Part shown: one piece after another, positions 56,714 to 64,000 of the stretch | How the letters are laid out: the number at the start of each line of letters is the position of its first letter | Position numbering within the stretch: position 1 is the stretch's first letter | NCBI GenBank assembly: GCA_902617285.1 | Contig: CACMVZ010000004.1 | Span: forward strand, 1 to 64,000 | Length of the DNA stretch: 64,000 nucleotides | Direction: 5' to 3' | Source: an uncultured Bacteroidota bacterium | GTDB taxonomy: Bacteria > Bacteroidota > Bacteroidia > Flavobacteriales > Flavobacteriaceae | Made by a program: the position numbers and the translations under genes | Notes under the pieces: model-generated | Databases searched by the model: none | The model's input: only the letters and a program-made list of their open reading frames with translations | Told to the model about the DNA's origin: nothing

Positions 56714-58312
56714 TTAATCGACCGCAGGTCCGTTAGAGTTCCAAAATACTCTTTGTGCTAAGTCAGTTTTCTGATTAACGTTAGAGTTTCTTCCAGCATG
56801 ACTACTTGGATAAAACATAGACAACGGAAATTGTCCAGGATTTAACTCAATTGTAGGTTGAAGATTTTTAGGATAACCAGTTCTTCTGTAAAGGTTGTAT
56901 GCATCAATACCAGCACCAGCCTGAGATATCATAAATTCTTCAGCCCAAAGTTCAAGCTTACCATCTAAAGATGCAGCACTCCACTCAGCAGCAAAATTTG
57001 CTATATAAGTATCAATATCTGCTTGAGACATTGCGGGTGCATCAATTATATCATCTACCTTATTGAAGAATGCTTCTATACCTGCTAGAGTTCCAGCAGT
57101 TGGATCTCCTCCAGTACTAACAGCAACTTCTGCATCAAAAAAGTGCATCCATGAAGATAAAATTACTGGTGTAATACCAGCTCCTCCAGAACCGTCTTCT
57201 AGATATTGTGGAACAAATTGACCTTCATCATAAGTTCCTCCTGCTGGATATATTCCAGGAAGAGCCCTTCTTGATTGATCAGGGTTAATACCACTATCAT
57301 CTCCATGATCTCTTCCCCAGTAACCTTCAGGAAGACCACAGTAAATACCATAAGCAATTCTATGTGGCTCGATAAAGTAACCAGGAACAGCACATTGAAG
57401 TAATGTTTCGTCAACAGGTCCATCTATACCAGGAGTGTCTCCTTGCTGTCTATAAATTAAGTAGTTAATTCTTGGATCTCTTTCACCATTTCTACCAACC
57501 ATTAATCTATTCATTAACCAGTTTGACTGGAAATCACTAGCACCATTTAAGGTGTAGTTAGACCTATAGATTGGAGATCTTGTGTCAGGGTTTGAAGTAT
57601 TTGTTCCCCATTGAAATTCAAAATCATCACTACTTGAAGTAATATAGTTTGTAATAGAATTATAAGACGCATAATCACCAAGATTTAAATATGCTCTCTT
57701 TTTTATACTGTTTGCAGCTTTAATCCACTTTTCAGCATCCCCACCGTAGTACATATCGTATGTAGGTGGAACTCCGCCAGCATTAAAACCAGCTATAGCA
57801 CTGTCAAGTAAACCAAGAGCAGCTTGATAAACTGATGATCCTCCATCTGAAGATGGGTTTAAATTTTCCGAACCTTGTAAGGCCTCAGTATATGGTATAT
57901 CTCCAAAATAATCAACTAAACTCATATAAATATACGCTTGAAATACTTGACTCATAGCAGTATAATAAGTAAGTCCAGCTTCTTCAGCAAGGATATTCAT
58001 TAATCTAATATCCTCCATAATTCCTTGATATGCATTTGACCATACACCATCCCAACTTATTGGAGTGTACGCATTGTCATAATCACGGAAAAAACCATGA
58101 AGCTGTCTAGTTAGCCTTAATCCAGGATCACCTAGACCATCAACAAAATAAGCAAAATCCTCTTGTATCGCATTGATAAAGAGATCAGCGCTAGCTTGAT
58201 CAGGCCCTAAAGCATTAGGGTTTGAAGTTAAATCTAAGTCAAGTGTTTCACATGAAGTGAAAAATAATACACTTGCTAAAGTTAAAATTGAAAGTTTTCT
58301 AAATTTTTTCAT
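56714..58312 (-). CDS. SusD/RagB-like outer-membrane lipoprotein
   Basis: A 532-residue lipoprotein (FFTSCETLD, Cys21) of the SusD-like group with an N-terminal block LDLTSNPNALGPDQASADLFINAIQEDF, typical of the SusD-like_2 subgroup, and TPR-like helices through residues 70-230 (for example MSQVFQAYIYMSLVDYFGDIPYTEAL). It acts as the lid over its SusC partner, capturing substrate at the cell surface. The C terminus ends RNSNVNQKTDLAQRVFWNSNGPAVD, common in this subgroup. It is encoded 13 bases after susC and 11 before the lipoprotein gene. The substrate is not determinable; no sugar-degrading enzyme accompanies it. Confidence 0.93.
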   Translation of the reverse strand: MKKFRKLSILTLASVLFFTSCETLDLDLTSNPNALGPDQASADLFINAIQEDFAYFVDGLGDPGLRLTRQLHGFFRDYDNAYTPISWDGVWSNAYQGIMEDIRLMNILAEEAGLTYYTAMSQVFQAYIYMSLVDYFGDIPYTEALQGSENLNPSSDGGSSVYQAALGLLDSAIAGFNAGGVPPTYDMYYGGDAEKWIKAANSIKKRAYLNLGDYASYNSITNYITSSSDDFEFQWGTNTSNPDTRSPIYRSNYTLNGASDFQSNWLMNRLMVGRNGERDPRINYLIYRQQGDTPGIDGPVDETLLQCAVPGYFIEPHRIAYGIYCGLPEGYWGRDHGDDSGINPDQSRRALPGIYPAGGTYDEGQFVPQYLEDGSGGAGITPVILSSWMHFFDAEVAVSTGGDPTAGTLAGIEAFFNKVDDIIDAPAMSQADIDTYIANFAAEWSAASLDGKLELWAEEFMISQAGAGIDAYNLYRRTGYPKNLQPTIELNPGQFPLSMFYPSSHAGRNSNVNQKTDLAQRVFWNSNGPAVD

Positions 58313-58325
58313 AATTCTTTATCCT

Positions 58326-61300
58326 TTAAAACGTTAATTTTAGACTTACACCATATCTTTTAGAACTAACACCATTGAAGTATTCAAATCCTGAACCATT
58401 ACCAACACCAAGTCCTGCAATGTTAGGATCAAAATTACTTCCCGGAGGTGTATTATATGCATCATACCATAGGTTAAAACCTTGAGCACTTATAGATACT
58501 GCGCCAAAAGGTGTGTTTTCTAACCATTTTGATGGTATATCATAGCTTAAAGATAATTCACTTAATCTCAACACACTTGCATCCCATGTTTCTAGCTCAC
58601 TAGCATAGAAAATAGTACTAAATGTGAATGTAGAGTTATTTATCATCTTGTTGTTTGGTGAACTATCAGGAAGTACTCCAGGTAGTAAGAATGATAATTC
58701 TCTATTAAAGTTTGCCCCAGCTGTATCAGTTGTTAATCCTCTTGCTAATAGGGTAGAGTTAAAAGGTGAGTACATATCTCCACCAATTGTAGCATTAAAT
58801 AGGAAGTTTAATGAGAAGTTTCCATATGAAATTGTATTACTTAAGTTAGCAATAAAATCAGGATTAGAATCTCCGATTAAAGCATAAGGGTTATTCTTAT
58901 ATTCTGTATCATAATTTGTTGCATATGTACCATTACCTTCAACGATTGGATTTCCAGCACTATCTCTGGATACACTACTTCCAATCATAGAAGTTAGTGG
59001 AAGACCAGGAATAGCTGCATTTCCAAGGTTAGTATAACCTGCATATACAATTTGATCCGTATCAGGACCTAGATCCTCAACAATAGATTGAGTTGACATA
59101 TAATTAACTGTAGTATTCCAATTAAAATTCTCTCCTCTTAGCCAGTCAGCAGATAAATCAATTTCCCAACCTTTGGTGCTAATTTCACCAATGTTTGTTC
59201 TAGTTGATGAATATCCAGTTGCTGGATCAAGCGGTCTTGATATAATAAGATCTGTTGTCTCTCTATCATAATATGAAATTTCAGCAGTTAGTCTATTATC
59301 GAAAAGGTTAGCTTCAATACCAAATTCTAGCTCAGCTAAAAGTTCAGGCTTTAAACCTACGTTACCTAATTGAGAACCAGAAGAGTTAGTAATAACATTC
59401 GTTCCTCCAATTCTAAAGTCTTTGGTATCTAAAGCTAAAGTAGCTGCAATTGGATATCCAAATGGGAAAGTAGCAGATGTACCATATGCAACTCTCAGTT
59501 TTAAAAAGTCAATAGGTAATTCTCCAAAATCAAACATAGATGTTGGAACTATAGCTATACTAGCAGATGGATATGTTATTGATCTATTTTCTTCTGACAA
59601 GTTTGAAACCCAATCAGTTCTTGCAGATAAAGTCAAGAAAAGATAGTTTTCATAATCAAAAGATGCTTGACCAAAAACTCCAGTAACATTTCTTTTTGAA
59701 TAATATTCGATTTCTTCTTGTTGGTTGAAGTTAAAATGTCTGAAAATTCCATATACATTTTGTCCAGTACTTCTCACACCATTTCTGTCATATTCAACAG
59801 AGTTTGATGTTGCACCAAGGTTAAAGTTAACACCCCATGCTTCATCAAGTTGAAAGTCACCATTAAGGGTGATTTGATGATTGAAAATGTAATTAGTGTT
59901 ATTCCACTTTTCATAAAAACCACTTTTGTCTTCATTTGAACCTGTTTGTCCACCTTTATTTGATTGACTTACATTATCTTCTGAATAAACATCATAACCA
60001 TATCTATATTGAACATTTAAGTTGTCATTAAAATCAAACTGAACGCTAGTACCCCCATAAACTCTAGTTGTATTTTGCTTATCTTCAGCATTGTTTAATG
60101 TCCATAATGGATGTTGTATTGCATTACTACCATAATAGTAGATTGATGCTTGAGTAATAGGATTAGCATACGGAAGCTCTGTAATACTCAATTGACGTGG
60201 AGTAAAAAATACCACATCATACAAAGAGTTAGCACCAGCTGTACCACCACTTGCAGCAGCGATTGGAGGTGAATTAAATCTTGTCTGAGAATAATTAAGC
60301 GTTCCATTTACTGTAAATCTATTAGACAAGGCCATTCTACCACCAAAACTTAATGAACTTCTTCTTAAGTTGTTATTTGGAGTAAATCCTTCATCATCAA
60401 GGTTACCGTAATTTACATTATAGGACAATTTCCCGTCAGAGCTTTGTCCTCTAAAGTTAACATTAGTGTTAAAGATGCTACCTGTTCTAAATAATTCTTC
60501 AATAGAATTTCTTGGAGCCCACTCATAGACTGAGTCCATTGATAATCCTATTAATGGTAATAAATTTTTAGGTAATGCATTAGAACTTAAATTGTTAACA
60601 TATGGGTGAATAACATATCCTGGTTGACCTGAAAGTGAACCGTTAAGGGCACTTTGTCTTCCCCATCCAGCTGGACCTTCTTTATCAAAACTAGGACCCC
60701 AGTTTGAAAAGAACCAACCAAAACTTTGATCGAATCCACCACCATATTTATTTTGATAATCTGGCATCATTGCAAGCTCTTGAGAGAAATAAGAAGTGTT
60801 AACAGTTATTTCATTTTTAGAAGCTTTCATTCCTGATGCAGTAGTACCAGATTTTGTTGTAATTAATATTACACCATTTCTACCCTGTGAACCATAAAGT
60901 GTTGCAGCTGCAAGACCTTTTAAAACATTCACAGATTCTATATTGTTAGGGTCTAAATCAAGGAATCTTGAAGAACCGTTGTTACCCGAAGTAAAACCAC
61001 CCATTGCATTTGTGTCACTTGAAAAAGGTACACCATCAACAACAAAAAGAGGTTGGTTACTTGCACTAAAGGTACTAAGACCTCTAATAATAACACTAGT
61101 TCCAGATCCAGATAGACCTCCTTGATCGGTAACCTGTACACCAGAAGCTTTACCAGACAATACACGCGCAACATCACCGGATGCTCTGCTCTCTACCTGA
61201 CTATTGTCAACTTCGGAAACAGCATATCCTAGTGCACGTTTTTCTCTCGTAATACCTAAACTAGTGACGATTACTTCTTCAAGTTGTGTCCCGAGGGAAA

Positions 61301-61574
61301 GAGATATATTAATAACATTAGACGATCCAACAGTTACAACTGCTGTTTCATATCCGACAAAGCTGAATTCCAGAATTTGTCCTTCAGATGCATTAATAGA
61401 AAAGTTTCCATCGAAATCAGTAGTAACACCGGTAGTTGTTCCTTGAATTAATACTGTGGCACCCGGAAGAGGTAGGCCATCATTATCAGAAACAACACCA
61501 GATATAGTCTCCTGTGCAAGTGATGTTTGCAGCACAAGCAAGGAAATTACTAATAATCTGAATAAGCTTTTCAT
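58326..61574 (-). CDS. SusC/RagA-type TonB-dependent transporter
   Basis: Outer-membrane TonB-dependent importer of 1082 residues. Order: signal peptide ending TSLAQ (1-20), a carboxypeptidase-D regulatory-like domain (about 22-100, GVVSDNDGLPLPGATVLIQGT...), the SusC signature LEEVIVTSLGITREKRALGYAVSEV with a TonB-box-like stretch, the plug (about 120-240, SGVQVTDQGGLSGSGTSVIIRG...FVVDGVPF), and a large 22-strand barrel ending KRYGVSLKLTF. It imports a ligand captured by the adjacent SusD. It opens the first Sus unit, transcribed leftward; the 441-base space upstream shows no full promoter match. Confidence 0.96.
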   Translation of the reverse strand: MKSLFRLLVISLLVLQTSLAQETISGVVSDNDGLPLPGATVLIQGTTTGVTTDFDGNFSINASEGQILEFSFVGYETAVVTVGSSNVINISLSLGTQLEEVIVTSLGITREKRALGYAVSEVDNSQVESRASGDVARVLSGKASGVQVTDQGGLSGSGTSVIIRGLSTFSASNQPLFVVDGVPFSSDTNAMGGFTSGNNGSSRFLDLDPNNIESVNVLKGLAAATLYGSQGRNGVILITTKSGTTASGMKASKNEITVNTSYFSQELAMMPDYQNKYGGGFDQSFGWFFSNWGPSFDKEGPAGWGRQSALNGSLSGQPGYVIHPYVNNLSSNALPKNLLPLIGLSMDSVYEWAPRNSIEELFRTGSIFNTNVNFRGQSSDGKLSYNVNYGNLDDEGFTPNNNLRRSSLSFGGRMALSNRFTVNGTLNYSQTRFNSPPIAAASGGTAGANSLYDVVFFTPRQLSITELPYANPITQASIYYYGSNAIQHPLWTLNNAEDKQNTTRVYGGTSVQFDFNDNLNVQYRYGYDVYSEDNVSQSNKGGQTGSNEDKSGFYEKWNNTNYIFNHQITLNGDFQLDEAWGVNFNLGATSNSVEYDRNGVRSTGQNVYGIFRHFNFNQQEEIEYYSKRNVTGVFGQASFDYENYLFLTLSARTDWVSNLSEENRSITYPSASIAIVPTSMFDFGELPIDFLKLRVAYGTSATFPFGYPIAATLALDTKDFRIGGTNVITNSSGSQLGNVGLKPELLAELEFGIEANLFDNRLTAEISYYDRETTDLIISRPLDPATGYSSTRTNIGEISTKGWEIDLSADWLRGENFNWNTTVNYMSTQSIVEDLGPDTDQIVYAGYTNLGNAAIPGLPLTSMIGSSVSRDSAGNPIVEGNGTYATNYDTEYKNNPYALIGDSNPDFIANLSNTISYGNFSLNFLFNATIGGDMYSPFNSTLLARGLTTDTAGANFNRELSFLLPGVLPDSSPNNKMINNSTFTFSTIFYASELETWDASVLRLSELSLSYDIPSKWLENTPFGAVSISAQGFNLWYDAYNTPPGSNFDPNIAGLGVGNGSGFEYFNGVSSKRYGVSLKLTF

Positions 61575-61628
61575 ACTTAGTTATATGTTAATTATTTGTT
61601 AAAAATTAATTGAATCAATAAATATACG

Positions 61629-61655
61629 TTAATAACCATGTTTTATTGGTTTTAA
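61629..61655. promoter_or_regulatory. Inverted repeat upstream of susC, possible operator
   Basis: Left arm TTAATAACCA (61629-61638), 8-base centre, right arm TGGTTTTAA (61647-61655), one base unpaired. It lies 55-80 bases before the susC ATG. In such an AT-rich region repeats like this arise by chance fairly often, so support is weak. Confidence 0.2.
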
Positions 61656-61961
61656 TTATATATTATCTATAAAAAATAAATTATTTTTATTGTTTTCGCT
61701 TTTTTGTTAACAATTTTTTAATGAAATCTTAAAAAAATCATTTTTTATTAACATATTTTTAGTAAATATTAAAATTTTTAAGAATATGATAATTCTTAGA
61801 ATTTATTAGTATTTATAGCTCTCCTACATTATTCTCCATTCCAATTATATTTCTTGACTACTTTAAATTCTTTGTTCACCTCACATAACTATAATCTCCT
61901 ATAAATATTTAAGTATCAAGAAGAAGGTAAAGGATAATAAATACAACAAAAAAAAATATGT

Positions 61962-61991
61962 CAAAAAAAACCCACCATAAAGGTGGGTTTT
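61962..61991 (-). terminator. Intrinsic terminator of the second SusCD unit
   Basis: Stem AAACCCACC paired with GGTGGGTTT around a 5-base loop, followed on the minus strand by a run of T (A63-A70 on the plus strand). It lies 25 bases after the SusD stop at 62016 and separates the two Sus units. Confidence 0.9.
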
Positions 61992-62015
61992 ATTATTTAT
62001 CAAATTAAACTTGGT

Positions 62016-63353
62016 TTAATTGAAAATTGGAACTTTTACAAATTGATCTATAAGTCCAGGGAAATTTTCATTTGAAGAAGACTCCGAAGCTGGATAGAAA
62101 AATCTTTGAGGAATAACATTTGTGTTAGTATTTTTAACTCTTGTTCCAATTAAGTTATTGTTTCTTCTAACATCATGGTAAGTAGGACCTCCAATAACAG
62201 ATTTGAATTTTTCAATCATAATCTCCATTGTCATTGCAGCTGAAGTACTTAATCCTCTGTTTACCATACCTCCAGCAGCAAAATCCGCTGTTGTGTATGC
62301 ATCAAAGTTTCCTCCATACTTACTATTGTTACTAGCTCTTACAGCGTTTAATGCAGCTAATGCTTCATCTGGACTAGTTCCTACTGCTGTTTCAGCAATA
62401 ATTAATTGAACTTCTTCAAATGAAACAACTGGATAGTTTCTGTCAACAGCGGCAAAACCGTCAGTTGTATTCATACTTACTCCATTACTTTGATCTACAT
62501 ACCATGCAAATCTACCTGACTCATCAGTTTTTGCGTTTCCGCTATAAATTGATGATGCAGGATTAATTAAGTCTGACATGTAACTATTTTGAACTCTAAG
62601 ATAATCTTGTCTTTCTTCGACTTCGAACATCCAGAATAAGTTCTCCATGTAGTTTGTAGTAGTATGTATAATATCCCAATCGTTAGCAGTACTAGTGAAG
62701 TTTGCAGCTTTTGCAGCAGCTAATGCAGCTGAATTATTACCCAATGCCAAGTTATATCTAGCTAAAAGAGCATTACCTATTTGACTCCAAGTTGAAGACG
62801 TAGAAAATACATTATTAGCAGCAGATACACTACCAGCTTTTTGAATACCAGACTGAATTAATGCAATTGCACCATTCATTACAGTTGCCTGTGACTCATA
62901 AACTGGATCTGGGAAATCAAGGCTATTTACCTCTGAAAAAGGAATATCTCCAAAAACAAGTGCTGTTTCTGCAAAATAATATCCTTCAAGTATTTCAGCA
63001 ATACCTTGAATTTGAGCGTTACCAGCTTCTACAGCTTTTGCTTTTGCTACTTGAGCTTGAGAAACCCCAGCAGCAAGACCATCTGACCAAGTTTCGTTGT
63101 AACTATTAGAATTTACTGAATAAATATTCCAAGTTGCATACTGTCTATCAAACCCAGTAAGTTGGTCCGTGAACATCGACGTAATCCTTGCAGGCGCTGC
63201 CTCAGCAACAGCCGCAACATTTAATAACGCATGATTTATAATTAAACCAATAGGAGCATCAGTAAACGCATTTGGGTTATCATTTAAGTCCTCGTCTATT
63301 TCACATCCTATGAATAGAGAGGTAATTGCTAAAAGTGTTATAAATTTTTTCAT
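62016..63353 (-). CDS. SusD/RagB-like outer-membrane lipoprotein
   Basis: A 445-residue lipoprotein (SLFIGCEID, Cys17) of the SusD-like_2 type: DEDLNDNPNAFTDAPIGLIINHALLNVAAV at the N terminus, then helices with ITSMFTDQLTGFDRQYATWN and ILEGYYFAETALVFGDIPFSEV. It differs in length and sequence from the other SusD in the window (532 residues), so the two units probably bind different ligands. It follows its SusC by 18 bases and is the last gene before a terminator; there is no accessory lipoprotein in this unit. Confidence 0.93.
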   Translation of the reverse strand: MKKFITLLAITSLFIGCEIDEDLNDNPNAFTDAPIGLIINHALLNVAAVAEAAPARITSMFTDQLTGFDRQYATWNIYSVNSNSYNETWSDGLAAGVSQAQVAKAKAVEAGNAQIQGIAEILEGYYFAETALVFGDIPFSEVNSLDFPDPVYESQATVMNGAIALIQSGIQKAGSVSAANNVFSTSSTWSQIGNALLARYNLALGNNSAALAAAKAANFTSTANDWDIIHTTTNYMENLFWMFEVEERQDYLRVQNSYMSDLINPASSIYSGNAKTDESGRFAWYVDQSNGVSMNTTDGFAAVDRNYPVVSFEEVQLIIAETAVGTSPDEALAALNAVRASNNSKYGGNFDAYTTADFAAGGMVNRGLSTSAAMTMEIMIEKFKSVIGGPTYHDVRRNNNLIGTRVKNTNTNVIPQRFFYPASESSSNENFPGLIDQFVKVPIFN

Positions 63354-63371
63354 TTTATTTCCTATTAGTGA

Positions 63372-63998
63372 TTAAAAGTTAAGTTTTAAGTTAAACAGAA
63401 AAGATTCTGTATTCGGGTTAGTGAAGTACTCAACACCTCTAGCTTTCCCTGCACCTACTAAACTTATTTCCGGATCTATATCAGGAAAATCTGTTTGTAA
63501 AAGGAAGTTTCTTCCAGTAATACCGAAAGATCCGCCTTTAGCACCAATTGGTGTTAAAATTGACGATGGAAGGTCATAGCTAAGAGATACTTCTCTTAGT
63601 TTAATGAAAGATGCATCAAATATGAATAACTCATCTTGAGATCCAAAACCACCACCATCTGTTCTATACCATCCTTCTTCTAATGCTACTAAACCACCAC
63701 CGAAGTCACCAATGTTTCCTCTAAATGTAGTACCAGCAGGAACAGTTCCACCAAATCCTCCAGCATATTTTGGAAGATCCTGAGGAGCTACTGACTCAAC
63801 TGCAGTATTTGGGTGAATACCAAAGTAGTGAAGTACACTATAAGTACCAGCCCACATTTCGTTACCTTGTGAAGTTTCGAAAACAAATGAGAAGTCCCAA
63901 GGGCCTTTTGTAATAGAGGCACCTAAACCAGCTCTAAAGTCTGGTTGTGCGGATCCAGTAACACCATTTTCGGCAGCAATTACTGGGAAACCATCAGC
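63372..63998 (-). CDS. SusC/RagA-type TonB-dependent transporter, C-terminal part (5' end outside window)
   Basis: The reading frame stays open through the right window edge, so this is the last part of a SusC barrel, about 209 residues seen. The first visible segment includes PDFRAGLGASITKGPWDFSFVFE, a barrel strand pair; further on lies FDASFIKLREVSLSYDLPSSIL, the signature found about 100 residues before the end of SusC proteins, and the final strands end FLFNLKLNF with the aromatic terminal residue. The ATG at 63857 is internal. It is the partner of the SusD gene 18 bases downstream. Confidence 0.93.
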   Translation of the reverse strand, partial: ADGFPVIAAENGVTGSAQPDFRAGLGASITKGPWDFSFVFETSQGNEMWAGTYSVLHYFGIHPNTAVESVAPQDLPKYAGGFGGTVPAGTTFRGNIGDFGGGLVALEEGWYRTDGGGFGSQDELFIFDASFIKLREVSLSYDLPSSILTPIGAKGGSFGITGRNFLLQTDFPDIDPEISLVGAGKARGVEYFTNPNTESFLFNLKLNF

Positions 63999-64000
63999 AT

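Larger units (their letters stand above)
61575..62015. other. Intergenic region between the two Sus units
   Basis: The only gene-free stretch over 300 bases in the window. It is about 80% A+T by eye. The right end (61962-61991) holds the terminator of the second Sus unit. The left end should contain the promoter of the first susC, but I find no TAnnTTTG on the minus strand. A small inverted repeat lies at 61629-61655 (TTAATAACCA, then TGGTTTTAA) and another at about 61689-61713 (ATTGTT and AACAAT), both possible operator sites. No convincing small ORF or RNA gene is seen. Confidence 0.6.

Noticed and set aside
61800-61960. Possible small RNA or small gene between the two Sus units
   Set aside because: No open frame with a plausible start, no stable GC-containing stem besides the terminator, and no promoter element.
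1-64000. Genes for mobile elements, defence systems, tRNAs or rRNAs
   Set aside because: I looked through the intergenic spaces and gene products on both strands and found none; the gaps are too short for tRNA clusters and no transposase, integrase or restriction protein is encoded.

Overview
The window looks like a chromosomal segment of a low-GC marine-type Flavobacteriia bacterium (Bacteroidota). Supporting signs are the flavobacterial gene order around mraZ, SusC/SusD pairs, a GldC protein, a short primary sigma factor without region 1.1, start regions without clear Shine-Dalgarno sequences, and repeated matches to the Bacteroidota -7 promoter element TAnnTTTG. I count 59 protein genes, two of them cut by the window edges. 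Gene spacing is tight, with many 1-17 base overlaps and only one gene-free stretch over 300 bases. I see no tRNA, rRNA, CRISPR array, IS element or prophage. The assignment is from gene content only; I could not place the organism to genus.

Left part (1-28.9 kb): the 3' end of PEP carboxylase; a small lipoprotein, a DUF456 membrane protein and a thioesterase; an acetate uptake and activation block (DUF4212 small subunit, Na+/solute symporter, acetyl-CoA synthetase); murF facing away from pyruvate dehydrogenase E1 alpha and E2; a short-chain dehydrogenase; a minus-strand block gcvP-KAS III-mlaE-mlaF; purK-purE divergent from adk-obg-mazG-aroA; then queA-polyprenyl synthase-dnaG, an atypical response regulator, nadE, gldC, engB and an alpha/beta hydrolase.

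Middle (29.0-44.4 kb): a complete-looking division and cell-wall cluster, mraZ-rsmH-ftsL-ftsI-murE-mraY-murD-ftsW-murG-murC-ftsQ-ftsA-ftsZ-yqeY, preceded by three 10-bp-spaced MraZ boxes overlapping the promoter. murF lies elsewhere in the window, and murB and ddl are not present.

Right part (44.4-64 kb, all minus strand): kynureninase, SGNH hydrolase, rpe, the primary sigma factor, rpsO-pnp, accD-fbaA, a lipid-anchored TamA-like barrel (TamL type), rlmB, then two tandem SusC/SusD outer-membrane uptake units, the first carrying an extra surface-type lipoprotein. Each unit ends in a clear intrinsic terminator.

The most interesting signal is an absence. At two loci where, as I recall, cultured flavobacteria carry gliding and type IX secretion genes (gldJ-porU-porV between murF and pdhA; gldB between nadE and gldC), this sequence is seamlessly joined without them, leaving gldC as a possible relic. 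Other points are a response regulator with Glu at the phospho-acceptor position, seven 24-bp repeats in the E2 linker, face-to-face nadE/gldC promoters, predicted leaderless purK and adk transcripts, loss of zinc ligands in both DnaG and AccD, and frequent TTG starts. I did not find an obviously new multi-gene defence or biosynthetic system.
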